Shown here: positions 26,774-40,632 of the stretch, in pieces
Layout of the letters: each line of letters starts with the position of its first letter
Position numbering within the stretch: position 1 is the stretch's first letter
Assembly: GCA_000469685.2 (NCBI GenBank)
Contig: LS997565.1
Coordinates: 13,959,922-14,023,921, forward strand
Length of the DNA stretch: 64,000 nt
Direction of reading: 5' to 3'
Source of the DNA: Haemonchus contortus
Lineage: Eukaryota; Nematoda; Chromadorea; Rhabditida; Trichostrongylidae
Program-made: the position numbers and the translations under genes
Notes under the pieces: model-generated
Told to the model about the DNA's origin: nothing
Seen by the model: the letters and a program-made list of their open reading frames with translations, nothing else
The model's database searches: none

Positions 26774-29700
26774 CTGAAGTGGGAGAAATCGTACAGCAGG
26801 TCGAAAACCATGTACTTTCGTGGAATAGACGGAAAAAACGCTGCGATAGCTGAATTCAATTTGCATACGGCGTAGTATGCCGTTTGACGATGGAGACGGG
26901 CGTTACTCGAATTCAGAAGAAAGTACGAGAATGGTAAGGACTGGAAAATTAAATGGTATGTTACCGTTCTGCACAATAAGTTACAAGAAAGGAAAACTAC
27001 AACAAAATGTCACAGAAGAGAAATTTATTTTATTTATTTATTTATTTATTATTCGGGCTATTGTTAAAAGCGTCATACAACGGTAAGGAAATGAGTAGGC
27101 GAAGGAAGCGAAAACGGACTTTTAAATGAGTTATGGAATAATAGCAAGGTGAGAAGAGTTACCCACTAAACTTTGAAACTACCTTCCCATAAAGTTGTTG
27201 AAACTACGACTAGATGAACAGGACTGATCCCCCAACCCATTTTATTTACGGCAGCGCAATGGGTGATACTGTTGGGTGGAATTGATGAAGTGAGAAAGGC
27301 AGATCGCCGAGGGCCCTATTCCAATGCATTTCGAGTCCATTATTGAAAAGCATTGCTGGAACTCCTTGATGTGATAGTATCAACCGTGAAGAAGACAAAG
27401 TGAGCAAAACGAGAAGTATTTTCGGAATGTCAGATGAGAACGCGAGGGAGATGATCTTGTGAGACGCAGTTGCCTATATTTTTCGAAACCCGTTCCGTAA
27501 CCAGTTCCGATGGGAATTCGGTGAGTCAGCCAGCTGAGGTCAAGAGACAACAGCTCCACCTGTGTGGGTCACTGAACACCCACTTCTTGTTAGCTTTATC
27601 AATTACAACGGGTAAGGAGTAAAACCGGGAGACAGTAGACCACTTGAAGCTTCGCTGTACGTTCACATTGAAGGACTTCGAGGAGCTTCCATCTCAATTT
27701 CCACTGTGGTCAGTAACGGAGTAGCCAAAAAGTAAAGAGCACGTTTCAGCTTTGAAATGGTTAAGGTGCTAAGGTGGATGCGAGCCAGATAAGTAAAAAT
27801 GTAAATGACACGATTACTAGTAGCATCTGGCTATCCAACCTGTTAAAATGCCCAGTCGAACCTCTTGTGATCTGATCTGGAGCCCATACCTCAGGCTATT
27901 AAATCTAATGAGATCAGCAAAGAACAATCCCGAGCCAGTTTGGCTGCTCTCCGTTAACCACATGAAAAGTTGTGGCCGGCACCGTACTGGGGTGCCGTAC
28001 CACACAGCGAAGCAATAAACCAAGGCAGTTAAACACTAAAAACCATAACGCAATTAGTATAACACACCCTCATAAAGGGGTTCCTGTGCGAATGCCGTCT
28101 AATTGTGATTCAACTTCAGAACTTAAGAATGAAGTTGTCCACTTTCGGCTCTTATGGAATTCCTCTGGCATGAATTCAGCGTGGAGGGAACAACTCGAAC
28201 TCTTCACAGTTCTTATATAAACTTTCTCTGGCTCAGTTTCGAAGAGATCGTCTTCCTTGGAAAGCGAAAGGGTTCAGTTTTGAAAACTTCAACCTAAGGT
28301 CTTTATAGCCATTCTGCAGTCAAGCACTAGCAGATAAGCCTCGTGATCACTCACAGCCGACATCCGACCTCACTCTAGGATACCATCACCTTTTCTGATC
28401 TGAGCTGATCTTCACTCAAGAATTATAGCACTGATTGCGCCACACGCCTTCATGCCTACAGAATCAGATATACTATGGTAGGAACAGTCTCAACCTCGAG
28501 ATAACATTCTTTGCATTCTGCAGCTCAGTAGGGTAGGGCGGACCATAGTGGTTTATAAAGCTTCTGATCGATTTTGATAAAGCGAGCGATGGGAATTCAG
28601 GCGAAAAAGGTACGTATGCAAATGTTGATAACAGAACATTCCGAAATGAATTGATCAGCTGGCTGACGAAATGTTAAATTCGGGAAAAATTTGATGGCGA
28701 GGAGCAGCCAGTTGAGTCATCACAAAGACACAATGTACAGGTGGTGAAGCACGCACACACACATATTGATAACGTATCAGTAACAAATCACTAATCAATA
28801 GGCCTAAATCAATAGTGGAGACGTTAACGATGTACCGGAATGCAGACTAACAATACATACTTCGAATTCTTCAAGATAATGACACCTAAAAAAAGGGAAC
28901 ATTCTGATGAAAAAGGCGAAAGTGGCAAAGCTTATCGGTTAGGCCGTGTACTGGGGTTCGAAAAGTAAATAAAAATTGGTAGAAACAATTGAGGGGCTTC
29001 CCGTCCATACAATGGACCTGAAAAAAAACCATTCAGTGCTGTTAGCTTGGTAAATAAAGGGGCTATCGATCAACTATGTAAAAGATATAGAACTGTTCTA
29101 TAAAAATCAGTTTTGTCTGTTGTTTACAGGCGAGGAAGCTTTCCTTAGCACCAGGGAGGATGCAGTAACCATCGTTAGTGCAGTCCGAGCTGATATGTTA
29201 GCAGTAAGCAGACAGTTCTGACGAAAACAATAACGGCAATGGCGCCCAGTACGAAATATCACGGACAACGGAGGCCCTATCAGAACCGGAGCGAATCGGA
29301 GCTGTTGACGGGGTTTTTCTGGGTGAAACCGTCTCAGTGTCAGTAAACCTCAGGAAAAAATTCCCAGGAAATGAAATTAGGAGGACGATGAGAAATTGGG
29401 AGGACGATGAAAATATGGAATCAGTAGGAAGTCAGCAGAATTCAATTTCTAATCAGAATATGCTAAGGAAATACAAACCAGAAGTCGGAATTCAAAATAC
29501 AGTTCTCTGAAAATTGATAGCGAAGCTTGCATGGAAGGGCCTCAAAAGAAAATCGGGGTGGCACAGGAAGAGTGGAATGAAGAGGAGTGCTGGAAAAATG
29601 AAAATCCCCGAAATTGGAGCCAACCCCTCGGTATAGGGAGGGGAAGGGTGAGAAGATTAAACAGTTAGTGTGGTAGTATTGGTTGAAGAAGATCCAGCAG

Positions 29701-30329
29701 GAGCTCCAGCTAGTCTGTGTACTAGCAACATCATCCAAACTTCATCATTCACTTGTTATTTCTGATGGACAGACAAACCACACATGTGCTTGATCCGTCC
29801 ATCAAATATGACAGACAAACGGTCACATGAACAAATTGTAAGGCATTTTTATTCATGTCTACCTTCACTTGATTGTTAAGCTCTTTTTTCCAACCCGATA
29901 TGACCCAGGCCTTATTGATCTTTGTCAATCTCAAACGGATCGTTAGTGAAGGTGCTTTCCACCAAGGCAGCCGACCGTACCCTCTAGGGGAACGATTAGG
30001 CGCTACCCGATCAGCTCTCGGTGACTCGATAGACCTATCACAACTGTATCGGAGAGTTAGAATCCTAATGTAAACATCGCATGGCAAAGTGTTGGTGAAA
30101 GGCAGGACATCCCTAACGATAGAGGACAAGTACAGTATGCTTCCGATAGAATGAATTTTATTGTGGAAATTCTCTTACCTAACTTTCGGATTAATAGGGA
30201 ATCAAGGAAAACGAGCCACTTTGTTTATCACATTTATTGTCCTGGGAATTCGCCTGGAAAATAAAAGCAATGACTTGCACGTTGCTTGGCTTTCGCGAGT
30301 CGGCTTCCGCAACTTCAGAGTTGTTAGGA
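26774..30329. other. Gene-poor stretch
   Basis: A (TTTA)n tract of about 30 bp lies at 27023-27052. A tandem GGAGGACGATGA pair lies at about 29387-29410. Apart from the receptor-like relic listed at 29190, I found no supported exon. Confidence 0.4.
29190..29338 (-). pseudogene. Possible decayed nuclear hormone receptor DNA-binding-domain fragment
   Basis: One minus-strand frame reads TLRRFHPEKPRQQLRF, then VIFRTGRHCRYCFRQNCL. The last part matches the second zinc module of nematode nuclear receptors (typically ...I.R..R..CRYCR..KCL, with C-x2-C-x4-C). Two cysteines expected upstream are replaced (APVLIG and PPLSV regions), and no P-box exon is visible within a kilobase. If real it is a pseudogene or a much-diverged member; a chance resemblance is possible. 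Confidence 0.28.
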
Positions 30330-30612
30330 TGGTGTAATGCCAAGTGACACACTATCACCCGCATGATCCGAGGATCGAAACTTGGATCGATACTAGCCTA
30401 AGCCGAGCCTTCCATTCCTGTCGGCTTGTTGGTACAAGACTCGGCTGAAAGGGTGAAAAGCAATGACTTCTATATCGGCCGGCCACCGCAGTCATTGTAT
30501 GCACCACATATGTACGCATTCAAATACCACTAAAACTCTAAATGGAACTCGGATGCGGAGCGCATACCAAAACGGTAGTGATCAAAGTCGGAGGACTTTC
30601 GCCTTCAGAGCA
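30330..30612 (+). mobile_element. tRNA-derived SINE copy
   Basis: Nearly full length: TGGTGTAATGCCAAGTGACA head, GAGGATCGAAACTTGGATCG, AAGCAATGACTTC, GGCCGGCCACCGCAGTCATT, GCACCACATATGTACGCATT, ending GTCGGAGGACTTTCGCC. Confidence 0.8.
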
Positions 30613-33600
30613 TCATTCCAAACAGGAAAGAATAGAGAACTCCGAATGGGCGGCATATCGTACATAGAACCCCCCCCCCCCTCTCCTCCCCTCCTCCTAC
30701 AGGTACAATGAAGGTATTGCGATTACACAATGAGATTGTAGCTATGAAGTTTCCCCTCATGTAAGCAGCCGGATCACCGCAAGATGAGATCGACATCGTC
30801 TATAGAAGTACCAAAAAAGTGATCATTATGGGTTAGATGAGATAGATTGTCAACGAAGCGCAGTCCTGCAAGGATATCGAATGCCCAACCGGAATCCGTT
30901 CGCCAAGAACTCGATCGGACAGCTTTTTCAGGGGCCAGTCGCTATGTGTTTCCATTTCTCCATCCAATACTATTCGATTTCATACCAGAAGTGACATTGA
31001 CATGACATACAACCATCAATGATATGTAGTGAGAGCGACATGCAGAACCCATTCTGATGAAAACGATACTCAATCACGGTCACAATGAGCGAAGAACCAG
31101 AAGCGGAAATGGAGTATGAATGAGCTAGACCTTATTCTCTTTCGTAATGGGCAGCACAATAAAGAAGACACAAAAGGTCAATGCTTATCATGCTGCTTAC
31201 TCAAGGGCTCAATTTTTCGAGGTACCAGGTACACCAGGGCATGAGGGCGAAAGCTGTTTGTTCGTCGATATAGAGGTTCGAATGAAAGCTTGGTACGACC
31301 ATCAAAAGTAAAGTTAAGAGGAATCGCATGGTGCACCTCCTCCCTCCAGCACCACAACCACCAGAACTCCTTAGTTTAGAAATCGCTCACTTCCAGTGCG
31401 GTCCCTCACGGGCTCCTTTCTGACTTTTCTCGATAAAATGCAATAGGTTGTAGGCTTAAGTGCCAGCTATGATGAGCTCTGGTTTGGAAAGGCATCCTTG
31501 CAGGATGCTAGTCAATGAAATTCTAGATAAAAAAGTTTCGGGAACGCCTATTCAATGTTCAATGGAGATGATCGGACCTAAAACCATACTGAAATGCAAT
31601 AATAAAAGTATGATTAGTATGACTGTTTTCGGAACTTCAGGCCATTAGACGGAACTGGTTCAAATGCCAACCCAATTGTTCTCCACCCAACCGATGGCAT
31701 ACCATTTGGACCACCGACAATGCCATCTAAAAAAACCTGCAGCCGGATCTGACCAATTCCATTTCATCTGTTCAGTTGAAATGAAAAACAGCTATAACTT
31801 TGATCGACGCTCAAATGATGACTGAAATTGAATATACTAAATTTCGATTCAATTTTGAGTTCTAAAATACCAGGAAAAAAAGTTCAGAGTTCATCGTGAG
31901 CAATAGACTTTGATCAGCCAAATTTTTACCATCTAATTGTGACCTTTAACAACTCCCTTTCTGGGGTAAGGGATGGAAATCTCAGTAGGAGATTAAAAAT
32001 TTTTTCTCAAACTGCGTTATTTCTTTCACCATAAATGATCTCACAGGATAACCATATTCTTCGAAGTTCCAGGTAATGACAACGCATTGAAGTCTGTTAC
32101 GAAGATAGTGGAAAAAAGAAAGTGATATAAAGGATTCATGCCGCACCAAAGAGTGAATTACTATGTAGTAGCAAGCAAAAGTCCTTCCAGAAAGGAAAGA
32201 GAGAGAGATTTAACACATAATTTTTTTTATTGAATAGAACCTTCTTTCCCTAGAAGTTCGGCTGCGCCTTCCACTTAGGGAAGAACGACACTGATCGGAT
32301 ACGACTCAGAAATACAGAGAAACAGGGAACACATAAGCCCATTAGTCCATGAATTCAATATCAGGTTGGCAAGTAAGTGAGTGCGTATTTTCCTTAGTAT
32401 TTCAAGTATCTATCTTGAAGGGTAGCTACCCACATAATGACTAATACAATACAAATACAAAAATTACTGGTCGGTACCACAATTCAATCGATACAGTAAA
32501 ATTCAAATGAGTGCAGGAATAACAATGTATGATGCTCATATGCTCCCGGGAACCTTCAAGACAAGCTCGTGAGTCGAAGCACTGAGTAGAGTTTTGATAG
32601 TTGAGGACTAATCTGAAGGCTATTGAAAAAAAAAGATAAGACGGAGAAGTTAAAACCAACGAGGGAGTCGGAAGCAATAGGTCTGCTATATAATTTGATC
32701 TGAACTTCAGTTGTCTATTGACTGCAGTAGTATTAGATCTAATTGCAAAAGAAAAGGGAAGGTATGAATACGCGTGCTCAAAACACGAAACGGAACATCA
32801 ATCGACCTCGTTTTAATGTGTTTTGGCTGTCTGGACGGCTAAAAGAAATCGTTTCCACACGAGGTCAACCTGGCTGGCTGGCTGGCAACGGCGATGAATG
32901 AGCCACGTTGCCGATAATTAACTTCACTTCCCATAAGCCAAGGTGACCTCAGACTCCGTCAATATAAGATACTACTTCTGGAAGAAGGTACTGGATGATT
33001 ACGAAGATTTGGGACACTTTGCAGGGGCCAGAGATTTTCGCAGTCATCAATAAAACCGTAACCTGGGACTTCACGTGGTAGCTGTTGAAAAGAAAGTGCT
33101 CTCTCCGTGGAAAGCCAGTACTGCTGTCTTAGTTTGTAAGAAGGGTGGAAAATTGGAAAATTTGCATTTCAAGTAAAAAGCAAACAAAGTCGAGGTAATC
33201 TCGGAAACGATCGACTACAAGAGGCGGATTGATGGTGATAGTTAGCCCTTCGGAAGGTTTCTTTGAGAAGTCGGTTTTCTTTCGTATTCGCGAGTTCTGA
33301 TGACTGAGCATGGGTCTTAATCGTAGTGCAAATACACTTTATGTGCTGATTACGATAATGGCACGCTAGGACACATGAGGGGTCAACAAGCGATACGTAT
33401 AGGTGCAAATCGTCTGAGTGGAAGGTTACCGTAAAGGTACACAACACTCCTTCTATTTGATTGGAGACAGTCACACCGGCGGCCTGGTATTGGCAACAAG
33501 TGCCACTCAGAAATTGAAGCCTGCCCTACAGAGCACTTCAATTCGGGATGGTCCTACTTGAAGCATAACCCTATCTAGTAAAGGAAAGGCTTGAGTTATG

Positions 33601-36600
33601 CCCTTCTGAAGAGGGAACTGCGATAAGTCACCTAAGTCTGACCCGGATAAACAGGAAAGAGTGTATAAATTGGGACAAGCAATCGATGAGGTGGACAAGA
33701 AACACGACTACAACTTCATGATTAAATCAATATCAATCAATACTGAGATTACAGTATCATTGAAGGATTTCATCAAAATGTTTGAATTGTCGGCATGGCC
33801 GTGTGGTCGGCATGAAAATGTGTCTTGTCGGAATGTGTTTGCATGGGAAAGAGCAGGATCAAACAAATCAGAAGGCGGCCACCCCTTGACCGTTCCATCG
33901 CCAAGCCCATTACATGCCGCAGTGCCGGGGTTTGCAACTTGTCATCGCAGTTGTTAAGCTTAGATTCACTTGAATTTGCCCCTTAAAATTACCAATATTT
34001 GGCGACATCACCGAGTGCTCGGAAATGGGAATGCGATAATCCAGAATATCCAGAAGTTCAAGAGGTTGGCAATGGCTTTTCCGCAGGGAAAGTAAAGACA
34101 CCACTAGGGCTACTCGGTTGCTTCGATGATTGTTTTGGTAGGGGAATCTATCGCACCTACAGAGGATAAGTGGGACACTGTCCGCTAAAAAGTGTCAGGC
34201 AGAGAAGACATCAAGGGCTCAAAAACCAACCATATTTTCACGGGAGCTAGGCAGCAGCCAAGGAATTCTTCTTGACGGATCTTGAAAAACTTGTCAGCAA
34301 AAATGATAGCTTGGCTGATAAAGTAGATGGATAAATAAACTGCAGCATGGGCACAATTTTTGGGTATCATAAAAACTACAAATTCCCTTTAATTGTCAAT
34401 CAACGGTAACCTTTTTATCTGAGTTATTTCTGAGGGCATTCTTATCAGGCAAAAATAAACGAAAGGTCATGAGTGGCGTCAAAAAGGTGGTCCTCGGCGG
34501 CTCAACGCCATAAAACTGGTGCTCCCAAACTACTCAAAAAGCTACCTGCTCCAAATAGTTTTTTCAAACGACATTTATAGCAATTCATTGAAAACATCCA
34601 AAGCCTGTCAGGCTGACACATACCGGCTTCATATAAAGCCCTGCTCGACGCTATTGAGTTTAGTCAGAGCAAGTGGAAGCCCACGGTGATTACAAACAGC
34701 AAAAGTGGTCCAGTAGAAGCCAAAAGGCCTTCTGGTGATCCAATGCGATGTGGGAAGAAGTGAAGAGTGGAAAATGGAGGATAGGTGCATGCAGATTTTG
34801 GTTTGGTATGGACATCATAATTTTTTATTTCCTATGAAGTCCCTGACAAGGGGATTTCGAGACCGAGCAATCTCCGAAACCTTTCAATGTCGGCTCCAAG
34901 AAAACAGGAGGGTTCGCAGTCTATCAGGATTATGGTATAGGCAACAACGATGGAGCAGGGGAACCGCTTTCATCAACAAACAGGCCTACCTTAAGCGATT
35001 GCTTTCTTAATCATCAGGGTCAAAGCACGCTATCAGTAGGAAGAAGATCAGAGGAGGAGGTCAGCAGAACAGCTCAAAACATATCATCACCAGGTAGGTA
35101 CAGAACAGGCGAATCAGAGTTCTTAAGTTATCCTAGATCCCCAGAGGGAAACAAACAATATGTGCTATGTAGGTGTTTCCGTCGAACTACTGGTTTTCAA
35201 TGAATCTTATCCAAGTGCTTCTGAGTCGACACGAAAAAACAGCACGTGAAACCAATTGCTGGGATGGCAGAGCGTTTTTATGAAGTGTCGGGACCGTAAT
35301 CGATTTGATAAGAAGAACAGGGGCAACGGACAATCGCTGAGGATAGCTTTTCGGCAGCAGGGAATCTTTCCATTGCATCAACGGAAAGTAGAAAGCAAGT
35401 AGAAAGTAAAGAGACTGAAGGCAAGCTCATTGAAATGCGCTGTAAAATCACAAAGTGCCCTTCGAATGGAGAAAAGCACAGAATTCCGTATTATAAGATG
35501 TACTGTTATATTTAGAAGTCAAGAAATCAAGGTAACCTGCTTGTGGATAGGCCACACAATCGACTTTCATCAAAATCTTAGCTATGGTGGAGGAGTTGTC
35601 AGTTTCACAGGACCTGCCGCAGCAGTTGAATGAGCCATTCCTACCAGGAATTAGATGACAACCTACCAATCTTCGACGTTCTGAAGTTAAGATCAACTTG
35701 AGCATGATCAAGCCCGAAGCACCGGAAGAAAAAAGGAAAAATGAAAAAGGGTAAGAAACTAGAAAACTAAAAATGAAAAAGGGTAAGAAACTAGAAAACT
35801 GTCTGGTTAGAAGAGACAGATCAGTATGAAAAGAAATTCCAAGGAGCTGTCACTAATCGGGTTGTGCTGTTCCGACTCACTAGGTATTGAGCTCCGGTCT
35901 AAAGGCCAGAGTCTGGCTCCTCCGGCATTGGTAGCTTCTTTGGTCAATAACCATTAAATTCAAGGGGGATGGATGGGGTGGAAAAGAGTGGGAGAGTATT
36001 CTACCGTGATGGGTCTGTTCTACTGAGATTTTCCCGGTTTAGAGCCTAAAATCCCGAAGTTTTCAAGTATGCTAGGTTTCTAGATCCTCTTTGATTCACC
36101 CAAAACCCAGTAGTAGTATCTAATGGGAGCGTGCTAGTAGTTCAATCCATATGACACATGTAAAACCGTGCAACCATTGCGTTCAAGACGGGAACATCTC
36201 ATCTCTTTATACTATACAAACACAACACAATTAGCAAAGCTTGCGACTTTTTGTTTGCATATGACCGTCTACGCCACGAACGGCAGATTTCCCCGATCGA
36301 ATCACACATTCACAAGCCATTCAAAGTAGGGCGAAAGGAATATGCGATAGTGTGTGGTCGACATCGATCTATTCTCCAGGGACGACAAAGACTTTTGGCT
36401 TCCTTCCGAATCGTCACTGGATGCCGATTAGGCTTGAACCAAACTTGCGCAAGCAAACCGATTTCAGGGTCGCGGATCTAGCATATTACGCAAATGAGAA
36501 TAAACTAGAAGGCTGTTCGAATAAGTAAGGGGGACGATAAAAAAGAAAATCCCATTTCCATTCATTCATAGCTAATACTACCAATTCCGAGAGCTATATC

Positions 36601-38984
36601 AATTCTGATAGATGAGTTATTCATGGCTTCATGGGCTCAGGCGGGTTTGAACCCTTGAAACAACTTATGACCTCTTTTGGCCCTGTCTTCCTGCTCTCAC
36701 AACGGAGGAAGTCGGTTCACAAACATGTTGCGAAAGTGCCAAGACTGTTGCAGTTACGAATTCATCGTAGAACGGCAGGAACTACAGGAAAACAACGTAT
36801 TTCTGATGACAGCCTGATGTATCCTACACGGGGCATGCTTTACGGGGTAAGGAAAGTAAAGTCGTTGTCGTTCAGGTACAGTGCACTTACGTGAGCGGAT
36901 TCAAAAATGCCAGTATACCATTGTGTAGCGATGACTACTGAGACGTCCAGGTCTTATTCTTTTTTCTTTCGACTGTCCAAAACCGGTCATGCACAAATGC
37001 CGTAAATTTTGCTCGTTACGCCGTCCCCTGTTTGAATACCTTCCGGTCAATTCTCATAGAGTTAGCTGTTCGGGTGAACTAACGAAATAAAGGTGGAATA
37101 CTGAACAGAGGATAAGCTATTTGAAGCCTAAACTGAACGCTGATAGATTGAGGGAACAATGGAGTGTGCTGTACAGTTGGCAGAAGCACCGGAAATAAAT
37201 AATGACTGTCCATACTGTCATGTAGATATAACTGAGTCTTCATTTTGGGAAATTGATGATATTCTTTCAAGACGATCAGTAAGGAAGCAGTAAAAAGGAT
37301 GTTTTCGAAAAAATGTGAAAAGTCAAAGACATGGAAGGACATCGCCATAAAAGGGACTCCCACGCCTGGCAACAACCCAAAGGTTGTGAACTATCTTTAG
37401 GGTGATGAGTCAGACCGACAATGGGCTGTAAATAGTCGCTCGTAGTGCGTAGCGTAAGATGACTCACAATGGCTTGGGGCTTACATTAGACGAGGATGAG
37501 GCGACCTAAGCGCTACGCAAACCTTGATCGGGGCCATGCGCACAGCATTTGCGCGAAGTTGACAGTAATGGTAACGGACTCATTGATTTCAAGCCCTTCA
37601 GAAAAAAGAAAAAGGGTGTAAAGTGAACGATGGTGTGTCATGATGTAAAGGAGAAGAATTAAAAGCAGAGCAACAAAGTGGGGTTTGCTACTTTCTTTCT
37701 GTTCCGAGGAATCCGTCCTACAGGAAATCCCAAAAATTCCTCATTCCTACCTTGAGGCCATGCCAAAGAATAGGCGAATCGAGATGGAACTGAAAAGGGA
37801 ACCAATCGATGAGGAAAGGCGAACGGACGTTGAGGTGGAACAAGATGTAGACAAGGAGGTGACAAACTCATACGAATCCGATTATACGGCGTTCTTTTTG
37901 GCAAGCTTATCAAAGTATAAACCTTTCGGGATGTCGCTGAAAGGCAAACATTGTGCGTGAACAACTCCAGCCTTGGCTTCCCATCCCATTTGGCTCGCTG
38001 GTGAAAGTTCCATAAAAAGGGAACAGGGTATCTTCAGGCTTCTAAATTTCGTTACATTGGCCGGAAATAATCTAGAAATTCAAGAACCAGTTTGAAAGGT
38101 GATCTGACAGACATGTTGAGCAAAGGTGGGTCTGTTATCGTCAGTGGAGACAGGTAAGTATGTCTCGCCTTCATTACACGTGCTCTCAAGGTCTTTGAGG
38201 GTTAAAATGATTGAATTCTTTGGAAATCCCATCCGTTTGTTAAGCGGTTTGGGTAAAAGGATTATGAATGAGAGTGCGAGTCGGCGGTAAAATGGAGAGA
38301 AAGTTAGGGATTAGATGAGGGCAGTTATTCGAGTCGGTATAGAAGTGTCTCAGGCCCATGGAAGTATTCGAGGGGGTGGAAGAGTAAGGGAGTCTGAACG
38401 GAGCGAATTTCAGCAAAACTTGCGAAAGGAGCAAAGCTAACCAGTGTCCCACTGACTGTCGCTCATCGGGAATCTATCGGGGAGGATGTCCGCTTCCTTT
38501 CCGATAGATTCCCGAGTGTGGAGAATGGCTAATTTCTCGAATTCATCGACAGCTACAGAAGGACGATGCTCTTTAACGGTCACAAGAACCTGTAATCGAT
38601 GATGGGTGGTCGATGGTGGGTGGTTTTCAGTTGGGTGACTCACACCAACGTCGTGAGAGCAGGTTGAGGTAAGAAACGAGGTATGACTAAGACGTGAAAA
38701 CCGGTTTTCAGTGGTAACGACGATCGTCCTCTCACAAAACAATACCATGTAAATCCCGCCCCCGTAAATGAGCTACAGATTGCAACTGGAATAGGAAACA
38801 ATGGGCCTGAGAGTGGGGAAAGTTCATACTCTCCGCATAGGGGAAGGTTATTGCTCACCCGGCCAAATCCCTTTAATCCCAATTCCAAAATCTTTCGCAG
38901 TCGCTGAAGCAGTTTTGATGAGCAGGGATAAAAAGGCAAAAAGTGAACTTTCCTAGAGCTAATCAATCCCTCTTTGAAAGACAA
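30613..38984. other. Long gene-free stretch
   Basis: Only short or compositionally unconvincing ORFs were seen on both strands. The + ORF 37685-37960 has a charged segment (IEMELKREPIDEERRTDVEV) that could be an exon, but no splice partner was found. A (CTGG)4 run lies at 32871-32887 and a C/CT tract at 30669-30696. No motif of a mobile element protein was recognised. Confidence 0.4.
35738..35800. repeat. Tandem duplication of 31 bp
   Basis: AAAATGAAAAAGGGTAAGAA... followed by ACTAGAAAACT is repeated twice head to tail, identically. Confidence 0.9.
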
Positions 38985-39190
38985 CCACGTACTCGACTTC
39001 CATTAGGAAACAGAGCGGTCCTTTGGGGAACAGAGCGGCCTTCGAATGCGTATCTAGCCTATCCAATGACAAGCGGGAGCAAGCAGATAAACAAGCAGGT
39101 GCTTTTATTCTTCCAAACAAGTCCCGTACCAGTAAATGGACAAGGGTGACAAGGACCTGGTCGGCTTAGGTGGGTGTCCATTGGAGATTT
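38985..39190 (-). mobile_element. tRNA-derived SINE copy, body only
   Basis: Reverse-oriented: ACTCGACTTCCATTAGGAAA, GTGCTTTTATTCTTCCAAAC, AAGTCCCGTACCAGTAAATG, GGTCGGCTTAGGTGGGTGTCC. The tRNA-like head is missing. Confidence 0.65.
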
Positions 39191-40479
39191 CATTCATGGG
39201 TCATTTATGAGGTAGGGACACCTGGAACTGCCTTTCCTCTGCCATACCTACAGAACTGAGCTTGACTGTAGTCCCTTCAACTGTAGAAAAATGGGGCCAG
39301 AGCTTAAAGCCGGGTTTATCACCTCAGAAGGCCGGATACAACCTGATTTTTGCGAATATTTCATGTGTATTCCATTGACTTGTTACTGAATTTCCTGAAA
39401 TAAGTCAGTGGCTTGAGCAAATTCGGACAATTAGGCCAGCTAATATTGATTCTCTATCGGTAGCATGGATAAAGATGCGCAGCCTACCTCAAAAATGTTG
39501 TTTCGGAACGGGACTGAACCCCACGATTTATTGGCAAATATAAAACAAACAAATTGATCGAAGAGATGGAAAAAATCAGGTGAGAAGCATATCTTAGTGA
39601 TGTACCATTAGAGACAAGGGAAACTGGAATGTCGTACTAACCAGGTTCACAACAAAAAGTACATCACAAAAGTACATCAGTGCAAAAGGATACAGTTAAA
39701 AGTTCACAGATAGCTGAGCTGAAAAATCGATACTATTTGTGAGCCGTCATTTTTCAGACGGACGTGTGCCATACCAGCTATTTACTTTTCGATGATTCCG
39801 CATCCCATGCTCCGCGTTTAGCTGCTCAATGCACTCTTGTTTGCTCCCCAATTGTTCTTCGATTGCCTCAAAAATATTGAGCCCTTCAGCGAGGGCTAAG
39901 TAATACGATTATAACCTAAGCCATGGTTGATGTTGGTAATGTAGATATGCGATTAGATATGACTTAAAGGCACAATTAACGATAATTTTGAGATCCCTAT
40001 TCAGGCTGGAAAGCGGAAGTTATGATGTAGAGGAGTACATCGGTGAAGCGAGAAAATTCGCCTACTTGAAGGCTTCCCGAAAGTAGTGGAAAAGGAGGTT
40101 GTACGAGATCACCGTGACGGTGATGACTTAAAGGGTGTTTGGACGAGATTTAACTTGCTCCCATTGCGCAAAGAGATGACTGCATTAAGCTAAAACTGTT
40201 CGGAACTGTCTTTCGCTGACCCCTTAGGTTATGGCAAATTGTTCGAATTTTCTACATGGGAGCTTCTTGAGATAGTGTAGCCTCCACAAAGCCGTTGAAA
40301 CCCGTCCACGGGAGGGTGTGGCATTCACACGATACAATTTCTGGCCCCTTATTGTGATCTATCCAGGACGCTTTTCGACCTTATAACGGCAGATATGATA
40401 TAAGGGGGAGCCTCGAATTCATAGTATAGGGGAGTCGCGGAAACCATTTTTATCGTGAACTATGCCTTAATAGATGTCC
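39191..40479. other. No supported gene
   Basis: Nothing was recognised. Confidence 0.4.
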
Positions 40480-40632
40480 AGCGGTGGTATAGTGCAAAGT
40501 GGCATACGTACTATTACACACATGAACCGTAAATCGGATCCCGGATCAACAATTGCTCAAGAGAATCAAACCTTTCATTCCTCTAGGCCCCATTTGTCGG
40601 TACAAAACTTGTGTGGGAATAGAAAACACTGA
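40480..40632 (+). mobile_element. tRNA-derived SINE copy, 5' half
   Basis: GGTGGTATAGTGCAAAGTGG head, CGGATCCCGGATC, CCTTTCATTCCTCTAGGCCC, GGTACAAAACTTGTGTGGGA. Similarity fades after the AACACTGAC segment. Confidence 0.7.
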
